24,983 nucleotides of DNA from Acanthaster planci (taxonomy: Eukaryota; Echinodermata; Asteroidea; Valvatida; Acanthasteridae). A program made the translations under genes and the position numbers. Positions within the stretch are counted from its first letter, which is position 1, and each line of letters starts with the position of its first letter. Below the pieces are notes generated by a model that worked only from the letters and a program-made list of their open reading frames with translations, made no database searches and was not told the origin of the DNA. Below are positions 9,001-20,007 of the stretch, one piece after another. Location of the stretch: contig NW_019091731.1 of NCBI RefSeq assembly GCF_001949145.1, positions 1 through 24,983 of the forward strand, written 5' to 3'.

Positions 9001-12000
9001 AGTCATTTTATATGATTTGTTCCATTCCCTTATATTCTAATCCAAGGAATTACTGAGCTTGATTTGTCAAGGAACTTGCTCTCCTCCTGGCAAGTAGTCT
9101 CTGAACTTACCAGTCAGCTGAGGAAACTAAAAGGACTTTCAGTAAGGTATTGTACAATCACTAGTCTTGTTAAGATCCCTTAACCACTTCATGCCGGGNG
9201 TCGTTTATAGCCGCACCAAGTAATCTTTAGGCACTCCTCTAAGTTGACAGGTGACCTTCATTGATGTCCAAGTATTTCAGCCAGGCCTGCAGCCTTGTAA
9301 ACAGAGCCCAGATTGTGTGGTGTTGTATAACTGTCTTTTGTTCACGAACCTGGCTTAGTGCACTGCTGACCTCTTTTCAATAGGGGCCAGATTAGCGTGC
9401 AGTGGTGCTGTGTGGCTCATCGCTGCGGTGGTGGAGCGCTTTTGTCCCCAGTGGTAATCCGCTCACTCTCAATGCCCCAAACCCCGGTATACGGTATCAA
9501 AACAAGGCTGGATTATCACCACTTTTGAGAGTGAAAAATGTCGGTAATGCCCAGCAGCCTTGTTTTTTGTTTGGAGTACGGTCTTTTGTTACGGGGCCCA
9601 GTTGCCTTTGTCCGAGTTCGGACCATACGTCTCCGATCCCGGAGTCCCCGACAGGAAGTGGTTAAAGACCATCACAAGATTAACAAAAGACCTCCAGTCT
9701 GAATTCAAGTCACAAGCTATTCAAATGAACTGCAACAAAAGCCAACGTTTTCCACTATTCGTTTCAGTTACTTGTGGCTGGTCTTTTGATGGTCTTTGCT
9801 ATGACACAAAGACAGTGACATATCACACTCACACATTTTGGTTGATGTAGATTTGGAAATGACATATACTTACCGAACTGGAGCTGGTATCACTGTTAGC
9901 TATACTTCTGTTCACAAGGCCAAGACAGTAATTCAAAGACAGTTTTACCTAACTTGAGAGTAGCCAGCTCAATACTGCCATTTTGGCTGCCATTTTGAAT
10001 CAGCAGCAGGCTTACTCAAATCAAAAATGGCCAACTCCACCTCGACACATACAAATGTACTCCTCAACTCTTGAGCGCACAGATACTCCTTAACTCTTGA
10101 GCGCACAGAAGCAAACAGAGACAAACTGTCTTGCTCTTGAAGACATGCTCTGGCTACCAATGCACTCCAGAAAAGGTTAGCCTAGTACGGGCAGATGACA
10201 CGAGATAATGATGAGGCTGTAATCCATGAATATGCAGTACCTCTTATCACCACTTTTTGTTTTCAATTCTTCCCAGTGAGAACAGGTTGCAGATTCCATC
10301 CAACCCTTCCAGTCTAGCCAGCAGCTTCTCAAATCTCCAAGAGCTGTTCATCAATTACATGAACCTGACCTGGCCCATGGTAAGTCACAGAGGTGTGCTG
10401 GGCTGTGCTGAGCCCTTTTTTGCTACAGCTTGCAAATCATTCGCTAGGCTTGTAGATATGTGCACAGTTGGTAAACAAAGTGTTACCGTCAATGCAAGAT
10501 ACAACTTGGGCACCATTTCTGCATAGCTGCCTCTAAGCTTCCCAGCATTTTTTTCATTCTTGGGCGTAAATCTTGGATGTGTGAGAGAGGATGTTTATCC
10601 CCTTACCATGTAGCCGTGTGGGGGAGGCTGGAGGAGTCATTTGATCATCTCTCCTACATTTAGTGGTCAGAAACGAAACAAATGTGCATTTTGAGGTCAA
10701 AGTAAGGAACAAACTGTACAAAGATGTAAATTCACTGTTTTTATGAAAGGTCAAGGTGCGTTTGGTAAAAGTTCATAAAGGTATGTACCGGTATAAGCCT
10801 GCAAGTATACAGAGGATGTGCATCAGCATGATGAGCATCACCAGTCAGGAAGTGCCCCAAGAGCGATGTGATGTCAAGGTGCCCCTCCCTTCCCCTTTTT
10901 GAATTTCTGCAGCCAGGCAATTGAGACTTTCAGTCATCCCGTCCCCTCTTCACTCACTATCACAGATTTACGACTTTCATTTGATAACCAGTGCATGGAC
11001 ATCATGGGTCTTTTTGAGATCTCGGGTTCTGGGTCCCGGATAACTTGGTTTGTATGCATAGCCTGGGTGACCGAAATCGGACAAAGGAACTGGGCCTTGT
11101 AACAAAAGACCGTATTCAGAACAAAAGACTGAGCTGCTTGGAATTGCCAATCAGTTTTCGTATGCATTAGCGGAGGTGATCCAGCATTGTTTTGAAACAA
11201 TATATCGTTGATTGCGGCACTCAGCACCCGCGGATTATCAGCGGGGCCAAAAGTGCTCCAGCACTCCAGCGATGAGTGATACATTACCGCTGCACGCTAA
11301 TCTGGCCATATTGGAAAAGACACCACTGCCATTCAGTAACGCACTGGGCCAATTACAGGAACAAAGGAAATTACGCAACACCACACAATGTGGGCTCTCT
11401 TTACTGGGCGGCAGGCCTGGCTGAAATACCTGGGCGTCAGTGGAGGTGCCTGTCAGATTAGAGTAGCCAGCAGACGGTCACTTGTGTGGGTGTAAGTGTG
11501 CAATAAATGAAGTTATGAATTTTTGAAAAAATTGTGAAAACAGAAAATCTTGAAAATCGCCCGGGAACTCATCCCGCATCTGCAAATTTGACCTGGCAGG
11601 AGGTGGTTAAAAGACTTAAGCCGAAGATAGAAATCTCTCAATGTGCCCATTTTACCGGCTGCTTAGGACTAGCCTGGATGGTGCGATCTATGGTTCCCAA
11701 CCAGAGTCCATTGACTGACACTGTTTCATTCTTGGTATTTTTCATGTGTATAGGTGGCGCGCTGTGCACCCATGTGGCCTAGCCTCAAGAATCTCCACTT
11801 GTGCTTCAACCGGATATCAAGCATAGATCGGTGAGTATGGTTGCTAATTCTGCTGAAGTGGCTACTGTCGATACAGTTTTTATCGTGCCTGTTTTTCTCT
11901 GTAGCTGTGGATAGCCATCAAGGCGCAGTTACAAGTTTGTCTGCAAGTTAAAAACCTTAGCCCCTGAACGTTTGGTATACATCTTGCCTGACAGTGCCTC

Positions 12001-15000
12001 AGTCCTGACAGACAGTTGAATGCTGTGGTTGGTGCCCACTGTAGGGCTATGTCTGAAAGTCGTGGTTATGGCTAAAGGTAACACACATCAATGGGAAAAT
12101 GAACACTGCCGCAAACTGCTGGCTTCCATAGGTACACATGTCATTGCCAGCCGTAGCCAAAATGTCTGGACGCAGCTCTAGGCGTCATGGGTCTATGGGC
12201 AATGCCACTGAGTGTTCCTACTCATAAGGGAGGAAACTTGAATAAGGCTGTCTATGCTCTGACCGCTTGGTTACATAATGCCCAGATTCGTTCTCATACA
12301 GTCCAAAGTGAATTCATGCACTAAATACACCCTCTTATTTTAACCTAACACAGGTTGCCTCCCGGCACCTTTGAGACGTTAGAGTTGTTAAATCTAGAAG
12401 GCAATGAGTTATCCGAGTGGCAGCACGTCATGCACCTGTCACATTTACCAAGGTAAGCAAGAAGCCCAAGCTTTACTATTGCTCAATCAGCTTGTATAGA
12501 ACCAAGTCACAGCTTTTGACCACTGCCTTTGTACTTGCCACTTTGACTACATGTAGATGGTTTTCATGATGGATGTAGCAATGAAACCGAAGCTCGCTGT
12601 AGCGAGTCTCTTGATGACACACAGCATACTGCCTGAAATGTTGAGACCACTAGTTCTCCATGTACCTCATTCCCTCGTAAAAGAGATTTATATGGTGCTG
12701 CCACAACCTTTTGTCTCTCTGCCACTTTGGGATGAGCTTTGTTATAACGCTAAATTAAATATAGAAGGAAAAGCGGCCGAAATGTCGCTTGGTCTTTTTG
12801 CATTTCGGAGAATTCAGAATATCACACATTCTCAAATTCTTCATTTGAAACCAATAAATTTCTATATGATTTGAGACCAGTGTCCATTTATCTATTAGTA
12901 GCTTATCTAAAAATGTGAATACATGTCAGTTTCTAACACTTTCATTCAAGATCCTCACTCGATTCTAGTAAATTTCTCCCGTAAATCTTACATTAATTTT
13001 GTTTCAACTCTCCTGTAGGTTAGACACCCTTATACTCAATTCCAATTCACTGACAAGTGTGTTGTTTGAAGACACTCAGGCATCTTGCAAGACACAACAC
13101 TTCCTCAGTCTCAAATCGCTGTCAATCAGTGACAACTTGCTGAGTAGCGTAAGTACATACAGAGACTGAAAACTTGACTCATAATCAGTTCAAGTCTGAC
13201 TTTCAGTTAGGACTGTGTTTTGAGATTTTCCATTCTGACTAAAAGCAAGTATTTCAGTCCAACTGGTCATCATTTACACACCTCTCTATACAGAAAAGAA
13301 CCACCAAAACAGTTTTAGGCTTTGAAACAAATTCCTTTTTGAAAATGGCAGCAGCCTTTGCCGAGTAACTTAGGCTCCATTTAAAAAATCTTATCAGGTA
13401 GGTGTCATACAGAACGGTCTGACCATACATTTATTATCGGTTGGCTATCAGGTTAAGTGTTCTCAAGTGGCCAATTCTAACTGATAAATGCTTTTTTATT
13501 GCATTAGTTCCAAGGCTTTGTGGTTTCAGTGGAACAACACCCGCTCCATTATTCACTCAACACAAGTCACTGTTATTACTTATTTATCTGTCAGATGGTC
13601 CTGTCGTATAGTCAACTAATAGGAATTTTGAAATGATGCCCTCCCATTGTGGACCACTGGAATTAGCTTATTAAACTGCCTGCACAAAAATTGTTTCATA
13701 AAGTGTACAAAATCTTGTTGATCTTTCAAACTTGATTTGTAAAAGATACTTTGAAGCATTTAGAAATTGGCATAGTTAGATTCATTTTAGGAACAGATTT
13801 TTTCTTGTTCAATTTTCACACACCGTGTTACCTTCTTCTGGAAAGGGATCATTCCTTGATTAGAATGAGAGCAGCCTCCTCATTTGGACACACACTTCGT
13901 GTTTAGTAGTGGGGTAATTCAAGAAATTAGGGGTCCAAAAGTATGACATTTTTGTGTCCTTGTTACATCTGACCTCTGTTGTTTAACATGGCAATATCAC
14001 CGGACTTGATTTAAAATGATTACTCTTTGTTTGGTAGGCAATTTAAATTAATTCACCATTCTTGGAAATTAGAAAATGTGTTCTGAACTTACAAATCATA
14101 TGTCAGATTTAACAGGGACACAAAATGGACCCCTAATTTCTGGAATTACCCAGTGTCTATTGTCTCCATTTCAACTATTACAAGTTAAGCTTATACAGTC
14201 TACTCTGCTTGAAAACTAAGACTTTGGACTGACTGCTTTTTGCAGTGGCGAGACATTGCTGAGCTGGAGAAGCTAGCCTGTCTGGCAGAGCTCAAGATCA
14301 GAAGGAACCCCTTCATGAAGGACATACTGGCAGTAGATGTCAGATCGCAACTGATAGCCAGGCTAGGAGGGCTGAAAAACTGCAACGGTAGCACTGTGAG
14401 TCTGGTATCCCGGCTGATTGACCTAACTGGGTGAAACCATTGGCTTAGTTGTGTAATTACAATGTATTACGACTTGATTTCCTGAAAAGTTGCACATTGT
14501 CTGTACATGTACTTAATTATTTCAGAAAAGTTAAGTCCTTGAATAGCAATGCCAGAATATTTTTGAAATACATTACACACATATTTTATTTTCCCCATTT
14601 TTACCCCACTGTGTGCATAAAGAAGCCCCGTTAAATTATTTGATAATAATCTCTCAGAGCCAAGCTTGCAGTATGAACCAGGCATTCAAGTACAATGGAA
14701 TGTAGCAAGAATATATATGAATTTTTTTTTGGGGGGGGGTTTCATGTATACAAAGATGTGTAGGTTATATTCCTGCATTTTCAGCCCTTTAGAGGCAGTT
14801 TTTCTCTTTTGGAGATGCGGACCCCCAACCCCACCCATATATCTGTGTACACAACTGCTTATTTATACATTTACATGACTAAGGAAAGAAAAATGCTACA
14901 TTGTTACACATTTTTGTGATGGGTGATATAAAGTTGCTTGTCTGAAAGGGATTATGTGTGAAAACATAAATCTATCCCTCTCGCATGTGCCATTTTCAAT

Positions 15001-17280
15001 AAGTGTGAATGAACACGGACAATCTTTGACAAATCTCGGAACATCTCACACATATGACAGTGTTTCTGTTGTTGAAGTACCAAGGACTGTATTGGTGTAT
15101 TTTTTATTCAGATCGTGGCAGCCGAGAGGAAAGGCTCTGAGATTGAATACGTGAACAAGACCTGTAAAGAGTGGCTGGCCAGCGGGGGCAGCCGAGACAG
15201 CAAGAAGAGTGACCCTAGTGTGGAGTTCTTACAAGTACATCCCAGATACCTGAAGCTGATAGAAAGTAAGGCACTGCCATTGGTGCTGGCCAGCTTTTTG
15301 TCAGGGAAAGGGCCGTGCTAGCTTACCAACTGCTTTATTTGGGGGGAGGGCAGGCTGGTAAAGATTAAGTCATACCAAGTTGAAGAGTAATGTTTATAAT
15401 ATTCCCAAAGATTCTTAATGATGTATTGCATTAGGGAATGGTGACTTTCTGTTGTCTTTAATAAGCGCCATCAGCAGTCCATGGCTGTGTGAGATTGGAA
15501 CCCACTAGCCAACCTGTTAAGCTTGGCGGTGAAAGACATCTGTACAAGACCCACCTGAGCCAAGGTGTGAATTTTGTCTCGGAAATCTCAAGGGTTGGGT
15601 GCCAGAAGGTGGCAAAAACCCTTTTCTTACGAGCAACATCGCAATGGTGAAACTTTTTCCAGATCTCAGTGATGTTTTGTGTTAACTGATCCAACCCTCA
15701 CTCACCGCGTATGTTTACGCCACGAAATGATCATTTATTATCCTAGAGTACGGCATACCAGAGGAATCAGAGCTCGTTGTCAAATCACACACCTTGAAGG
15801 ACGCCCTCATCGCTGTCACCATCGAATGTCCAGATGATGCCACCAAGAGAACACTGACCAAGAAACTTCCAAGTAAGGAAATGCTCTAAGTGATCAGGCA
15901 ACAAGTTCTTGCAGCTCACGAACTTGTTCTCATGGGTGGACAGGCGAGAGAACTGCCATAGAACTAGTTTGTCATGCCTTTTTTTCCCAACACTGCAGCG
16001 CCCTGTGCCCGTTAAAATCCCGTTGTGTCTTCATGTAGGTGTCTGTGGTGCCAAAGGTATTTGTGCGTTGGCTCAAGTACTTTCTCTTGTCATTGCCGAG
16101 GGGGTTAAATGAAGCTATTGCATCTGAAAAGTTGCGGCCTGCAAACCACATGAAAGAAATCTTCAAACCCCAAGACAGTCTGTACTGGTAACACTATGAG
16201 ACATACGTTGCATGGGGGGAAGGGTTGCCCGGTCATAAAACTGGTTTTCTTTAGCAAATTTCGAAAAGGGTTGGTGTGGGGAGTAAGAGTTCAAACTCCA
16301 CAGGGGTCATTCTATAAATTTGGGGTATGATATGTTCCCTGTTATACCTGACCTGTGTAATTTGACAAGGGATTTATCATTGCAATTGACTTTGAAGTAG
16401 TTTTATGCATTTGGCAGGTAATTTGCATTACTTGGAAACGCCAGGTGTACCAGGGATAGGAAGAAATTGGACCCCAAATTTATTGAATGACCCAAATACG
16501 AAGCCAAGTCTTGCTGTGTGTACTTTGTATCCATACATACTTCCTTGTCCTCTTTAGCCAGAGGTGCAGGATCATGTAGGTTAAAGCTCTCATCCCAAGT
16601 CCCCCCCCCACTGCAGGGAAATATTCCCTTTGCTCGTGGCTCCAAAATTTTAAATTTCTGCACCGTTTCTGCAATAAACAAAAAAGCAGTCTAGCTGGAA
16701 CACATTCTGGTTGTATGAGATAGAAGCAAATTAATATTTGTCAAAAGCAAGGCACGTAGCCACCATCAAATAGAGATATTGCCATGGTTACCCAACTGAA
16801 ATTCTCTCATGAAGGAACAATGGAGCTGCAGAAGTTGAGGAGTCTGATTTACAAACTGCTGAAGATAGACGTGAGTGACCAGAGACTGACTTACACAAGC
16901 AAGAAGGTGATTATTACAGAAAGGCAAATTGTTGTCAGAAATGTTGATGTGAACCCTGGGCTATGAAGAGATGATGCGGAAGATGCATTTGTTCAGATTT
17001 TTAAAGAAAGTAGGGCTCAGAAGTCTGGTCCATCGTGCACTCCGGAGTTGTTCTTGAAATTGAAGTGTTTGAGACTTTTGCTTTTATGGATTGGAAAGAT
17101 ATTAGAAATTCAGTTGAAAAGTTGTAGTTTTAGAGCTTTGTTGCTCATACACAAACCACTCAAGCTTGTTCTTCTCTCTCTCGGTAGGTTCCAGGCCAGG
17201 AGTTGGAATTAGACAATGACATGAGAGAGTTGTCCTTCTTTGCCATCGAGAGTGGTGACACCATACTCGTCCGTTGGTGA
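6014..17280 (+). CDS. TBCE: Tubulin-folding cofactor E (13 exons; first coding exon not located)
   Basis: Thirteen phase-compatible exons give about 498 residues; human TBCE has 527, so only about 35 N-terminal residues are missing. TBCE works with cofactors A-D and ARL2 to assemble, and under some conditions dismantle, alpha/beta-tubulin dimers in the cytoplasm. Domain order is CAP-Gly ([18 protein letters not shown], then PTGGSFIRP), which binds the alpha-tubulin tail; leucine-rich repeats ([38 protein letters not shown]); an LRR cap region ([11 protein letters not shown]); and a ubiquitin-like domain ending in VRW. Exons: 6014-6098, 7265-7465, 8413-8498, 9047-9146, 10277-10379, 11754-11830, 12354-12452, 13019-13148, 14246-14395, 15112-15265, 15747-15872, 16815-16906, 17188-17280. 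No frameshift or stop interrupts it, so it looks functional. Confidence 0.93.
6790..7200 (-). mobile_element. LINE (non-LTR retrotransposon) reverse-transcriptase 3' remnant
   Basis: The 7034-6795 frame encodes [19 protein letters not shown] and [10 protein letters not shown], the typical C-terminal tail of non-LTR reverse transcriptases of the CR1/L2/Jockey type. A second frame just upstream on the same strand (about 7130-7020) reads like the preceding reverse-transcriptase tail, so a frameshift separates the parts. It is a dead 5'-truncated copy in a TBCE intron, antisense to TBCE. Confidence 0.7.
6946..7004. repeat. Near-perfect hairpin (24-bp arms, 11-bp loop)
   Basis: The arm 6946-6969 and the arm 6981-7004 are reverse complements at 23 of 24 positions; the odd one would be a G-U pair in RNA. 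It lies inside the LINE remnant. Confidence 0.9.
7265..7465 (+). CDS. TBCE: TBCE exon: end of CAP-Gly and linker
   Basis: Acceptor CTTGTAG|T and donor CAAAG|GTGAAG, phase 2 in and out. It encodes [18 protein letters not shown], matching the conserved TBCE stretch after the CAP-Gly core, then RYVPDD and an acidic linker to the leucine-rich repeats. Confidence 0.93.
8413..8498 (+). CDS. TBCE: TBCE exon: first leucine-rich repeat
   Basis: Acceptor TTCTTAATAG. It encodes [18 protein letters not shown]. It exits in phase 1 at a donor reading GTATCCTTG, the U12-type 5' splice site. Confidence 0.9.
9047..9146 (+). CDS. TBCE: TBCE exon: leucine-rich repeat [14 protein letters not shown]
   Basis: Acceptor AATCCAAG and donor TAAG|GTATTG; phases 1 in, 2 out. 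It encodes a canonical LxLSxNxL repeat followed by [10 protein letters not shown], collinear with human TBCE. Confidence 0.93.
9184..9661 (+). mobile_element. piggyBac-like MITE, copy 1 (TTAA-flanked)
   Basis: 478 bp between TTAA at 9180-9183 and TTAA at 9662-9665. The ends are inverted: CCACTTCATGCCGGG on the left and CCCCGACAGGAAGTGG on the right. A TTAA target-site duplication with such ends is characteristic of the piggyBac superfamily. It has no transposase frame. It contains the one ambiguous base (9199) and lies in the TBCE intron after the 9047-9146 exon. Confidence 0.75.
10059..10110. repeat. 26-bp tandem duplication
   Basis: Two adjacent 26-bp units (10059-10084, 10085-10110) containing AACTCTTGAGCGCACAGA, differing at two positions. 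It lies in a TBCE intron; no function is apparent. Confidence 0.9.
10277..10379 (+). CDS. TBCE: TBCE exon: leucine-rich repeat with [14 protein letters not shown]
   Basis: Acceptor TTCTTCCCAG and donor CCCATG|GTAAGT; phases 2 in, 0 out. The first codon, completed across the junction, gives [10 protein letters not shown], matching SENKL in human TBCE. It is flanked on both sides by inverted copies of one transposon family. Confidence 0.93.
10984..11606 (-). mobile_element. piggyBac-like MITE, copy 2 (inverted, diverged)
   Basis: The minus strand aligns with copy 1 over several hundred bases, with shared blocks such as GGCCAGATTAGCGTGCAG, TATTTCAGCCAGGCCTGC and ACGGTCTTTTGTTAC. The high-coordinate end is GGCAGGAGGTGG followed by TTAA (11607-11610). 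The low end is degenerate (ATAACCAGTGCATG), so the 10984 boundary is approximate. It is longer than copy 1 because of extra sequence near the high-coordinate end. Reading frames within it are not conserved in copy 1. Confidence 0.65.
11754..11830 (+). CDS. TBCE: TBCE exon: leucine-rich repeat with [13 protein letters not shown]
   Basis: Acceptor GTGTATAG and donor GATCG|GTGAGT; phases 0 in, 2 out. It continues TWPM into [16 protein letters not shown], collinear with human TBCE. Confidence 0.92.
12354..12452 (+). CDS. TBCE: TBCE exon: leucine-rich repeat [14 protein letters not shown]
   Basis: Acceptor CTAACACAG and donor CCAAG|GTAAGC; phase 2 in and out. It contains a clear LxLxxNxL repeat followed by [10 protein letters not shown]. 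Confidence 0.93.
13019..13148 (+). CDS. TBCE: TBCE exon: leucine-rich repeats [11 protein letters not shown] and [11 protein letters not shown]
   Basis: Acceptor CTCCTGTAG and donor AGTAGC|GTAAGT; phases 2 in, 0 out. It encodes two repeats separated by a short insertion carrying one cysteine, as in vertebrate TBCE. Confidence 0.93.
13912..14151. mobile_element. MITE, GGGTCATTC family, copy 1 (foldback)
   Basis: 240 bp. The two halves are long imperfect inverted repeats beginning GGGTAATTC-AGAAATTAGGGG and ending in the complement. A 4-bp AGTG occurs on both sides and may be the target duplication. It ends 94 bp before the next TBCE exon. Its interior matches the 19739 copy. Confidence 0.7.
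14246..14395 (+). CDS. TBCE: TBCE exon: last leucine-rich repeat and cap
   Basis: Acceptor TTTTTGCAG and donor AGCACT|GTGAGT, phase 0 throughout. It encodes [20 protein letters not shown] and NPFMKDIL, matching the QWSFFNELEKLPSL and RNPLT region of human TBCE. An alternative GT at 14388 would lose the frame. Confidence 0.93.
15112..15265 (+). CDS. TBCE: TBCE exon: region after the repeats ([11 protein letters not shown])
   Basis: Acceptor TTATTCAG and donor GAAA|GTAAGG; phases 0 in, 1 out. It encodes [20 protein letters not shown] and [15 protein letters not shown], strongly conserved in TBCE. Confidence 0.94.
15747..15872 (+). CDS. TBCE: TBCE exon: KYGIPEE and start of ubiquitin-like domain
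   Basis: Acceptor TTATCCTAG and donor CCAA|GTAAGG, phase 1 in and out. It encodes [11 protein letters not shown] followed by [13 protein letters not shown] and LTKKLP, the first strands of the C-terminal ubiquitin-like fold. Confidence 0.93.
16304..16493. mobile_element. MITE, GGGTCATTC family, copy 2
   Basis: 190 bp with inverted ends: GGGTCATTCTATAAATTTGG on the left and the complement of GGGTCATTCAATAAATTTGG on the right. No target duplication is clear. It lies in a TBCE intron and has no coding capacity. Confidence 0.7.
16815..16906 (+). CDS. TBCE: TBCE exon: ubiquitin-like domain, middle
   Basis: Acceptor CTCATGAAG and donor AAGAAG|GTGATT; phases 1 in, 0 out. It encodes [20 protein letters not shown] and RLTYTSKK, equivalent to [20 protein letters not shown] in human TBCE. 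Confidence 0.9.
17188..17280 (+). CDS. TBCE: TBCE last exon: ends in VRW and stop
   Basis: Acceptor CTCGGTAG, phase 0. It encodes [20 protein letters not shown] and SGDTILVRW followed by TGA at 17278-17280. The terminal VRW is a conserved TBCE ending. Confidence 0.95.
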   Translation, partial: VPGQELELDNDMRELSFFAIESGDTILVRW

Positions 17281-17307
17281 CACAAGGCAGTAGGATTGCT
17301 CAGTGTA

Positions 17308-17313
17308 AATAAA
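17308..17313 (+). other. Possible TBCE polyadenylation signal (AATAAA)
   Basis: AATAAA lies 28 bases after the TBCE stop codon. That gives an unusually short 3' UTR, so a later signal (for example near 19605) may be used instead. Confidence 0.35.
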
Positions 17314-19738
17314 CAGGGTGTATAGAGCTGCGTTTGTCATTCAGGTAAAACAAAATGAAAAGATCTTCTCCCGGCTAATGGAGCGGAACAAAAGCAGTGT
17401 CCTCCGCAATGGCTGCATGAATGTTGTCTGCAACAGTAGATGTTGAATATTTCAGTTGTGAAATGAGGCAGTGGTAAATATTTTCACAGAAAGCGGCAAA
17501 TATGGCAAGAACACGTGCTGAGTTTGAGACGGACACTGTTGACATGCAAGGCTGTTTTTGTCATGTTGTCATCCGAAAGACAGAAAGACACGGCACAGGA
17601 GCCCTGATTGGCAATGTGAAGTCACATTGTTAGCATGGACCAAACTTGACCAGTCTCTTGCATTTCTATATGCACCGTAAATATCTTGGCCGGTTCATAT
17701 CTGCAGAGTTTTTCCATCTTTGCAAGCAGCCTTTTTTTAAACAGCAGTTGGCAAAAATTACCACTATTGTCAGCAGCTACAAATGGGACCGATTTGTTAT
17801 ATGACTCCAATCAAGTGCCCTACAGTTGACCTGATGAACCCTGAATGTTACAAGCAGTGTGTTGTAGTGGAGACCGTTGCAAGACCAGTCACGTGTACAG
17901 GAATGCTGTTACTGCAGTTCATTTGAATAGTCTGTGACTTGTCAGACCGGAGGGTAAAGATTAGCGTTGTGATGGCATTGAAGGGTATTGACAGCAACTT
18001 TGATGTTGGGTGTGATTGACCAGATCAAAGTTAATCCTTACAGTGAATATGTCTCTCCTCTGTGGAGATACCCAGCATGTGACACTGTATGTGTATCCAT
18101 TTTTAATCAATTTACATCCCTGATGTAAAGCCAAATTCATTAATATCATTGGCATTTTGGATTACTGAGTGGAATAGTACCAAATACATTGATTTACCTA
18201 GCAAGACAGTTGTGTCATTTAGGTATGGTTAGTTATTTCATATCTCTCCAGCGTTTCATTGGAATTATTTGCAGTGTACAGGTAGTGCTATTGAACTTGA
18301 GGTTTATCAAGTTTGTGTCCCGGATGTTCCATTCTTTACTCAGAATCTTGGCCCATAGATGCAGGATGTATGCTTCTGTCGGCCAGTTTTGATGGCATAA
18401 TTCTTGGCATTTGTTACTGCTTTGGTTTGCTTGAAAATGCTTCACATAACTTTTCTTTGATTCCATGGCCAAAAGGCTGTGAATCTTTCCTGAAGTCTTC
18501 CAAGCTCATCACAGCAAAGTGACCAAATAGAACTGAAAAACCTAGAAACTAGCCGGCATCTCACAATAAATTTACGATGAATAGATGGATCCCAATACGA
18601 CGCTTTTAGTGTCGATCTGTGCACTTCCGCATTTGAAAACGAGGCTGTATGTGTCACCTTCAATTCTTAATACGATCAGACGATCGAAAGTCGGGAGTCA
18701 AAACACAAAATACATAAAGGCATGTTAAATTCAGACTTTCCAGGCTTCAACTTTTAATGGAAGAGTCTTTCAGGATGACTTGACACGTAAAATCAAAAGA
18801 AGAAATAATGGCAATTTACCACGAACTAACTTACCTGCAATGGTCGTGTATCTTGTCTAGTGGGCGTGGTTTAAACTGAAGTGGTATCACACTTACGAAC
18901 CAGATACTGCATGTACTGTGTGGACTCCGCGGGCGTGCGTGACAAAGTTCAACACAGAGAGCCTCAGTTTGGATGCAGATATGTGCAGACGGTGCTAATG
19001 TGAAATCCCTCTATGCAGCTTCTTAAATTTGGAGTGTTTGGGGATGCATCCTGTAAAACTACACCCAATGTTCACGACAGAAGTGTAGAAAGGGGGCTGT
19101 ACAGCAGTTACCAAAAGTGCTACATTTCAGTCTCTATAATCATGACTGTAAGTTCTCAACTTTCAATCAATTACATATTTAGATGGAATACTGTACTTGC
19201 TTGAGGGAGCACATGGACGGTAGTTGATAACATTAACACACTACCAATAATTAGTTCAGCCCGTGTAATTTCTGTTATTTAAGTGTGTGTAAATTGAGGT
19301 GATGATTGCATTTCCTGTCAAAAAATAATATATGCGCAATTTAAAATTTAAATTTTATTACAGATTTATGTTGTATTAAAATGTCGATCTGTTGAGATCA
19401 AGACAATTTTTGTATGCAGGGACAGCAGATTTGTAAAAGATGTTTTTCTTTTCAGATTTGTGAAAATCTGAGCTGTAAGAATTTTTCACTTTAAAGTGTG
19501 ACAAATCATATTAAAATTGAAGGATTGATGACTGTTTAAATTCCTTGAAACCTAAATCTAAAACGGGAAATCCCAGAATTTCCTTTCCAAAATATGTTTG
19601 CCCTTGCAATAAAGAACTTGTAGCAACGTACAGATTAAAAGCAGGCCTTTATTTTAGTAGCCACAGAGGCATCATGTTCATGTAGGTCTTTGTATGTTCT
19701 TCGTCTTCTGTGTTCTCAGAAAATGGCAACGTACATTT

Positions 19739-20007
19739 GGGTCATTTTACAAATTTGGGATCCAATATTTTTCGTGTTACTGTTACATCTGACTTATGAT
19801 ATTGTAAATTTAGAACACATTTTTCATTTCCACGAGTGATTAAGTAATGCAAATTACCAGTCAAACATATTAAACTAATTTGAAGTCAATTTCTGAAGTC
19901 AATTTCAGAAGTCAATTCCGATGATATTTCCATGTAAAATAACACAGGCCAGGCATAATAGGGACACAAACATGTCACACCTTTTGACCCTAAATTTATG
20001 GAATGTC
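19739..20007. mobile_element. MITE, GGGTCATTC family, copy 3
   Basis: Starts GGGTCATTTTACAAATTTGG and ends near GACCCTAAATTTATGGAATG. Its interior ATCTGACTTATGATATTGTA and AGAACACATTTTTCATTTCC match the reverse strand of copy 1 well. It contains a 13-bp triplication. Confidence 0.65.
19882..19920. repeat. 13-bp unit repeated three times (GAAGTCAATTTCT)
   Basis: Units at 19882-19894, 19895-19907 and 19908-19920, the last slightly diverged. It is a local expansion inside the MITE copy. Confidence 0.9.

Noticed and set aside
10934-11284. 116-residue open frame on the minus strand
   Set aside because: It lies mostly within the second piggyBac-like copy; the corresponding region of the first copy does not keep the frame, so it is not transposase.
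12557-12874. 105-residue open frame on the plus strand
   Set aside because: It lies in a TBCE intron between two well-supported exons and resembles no protein family I know.
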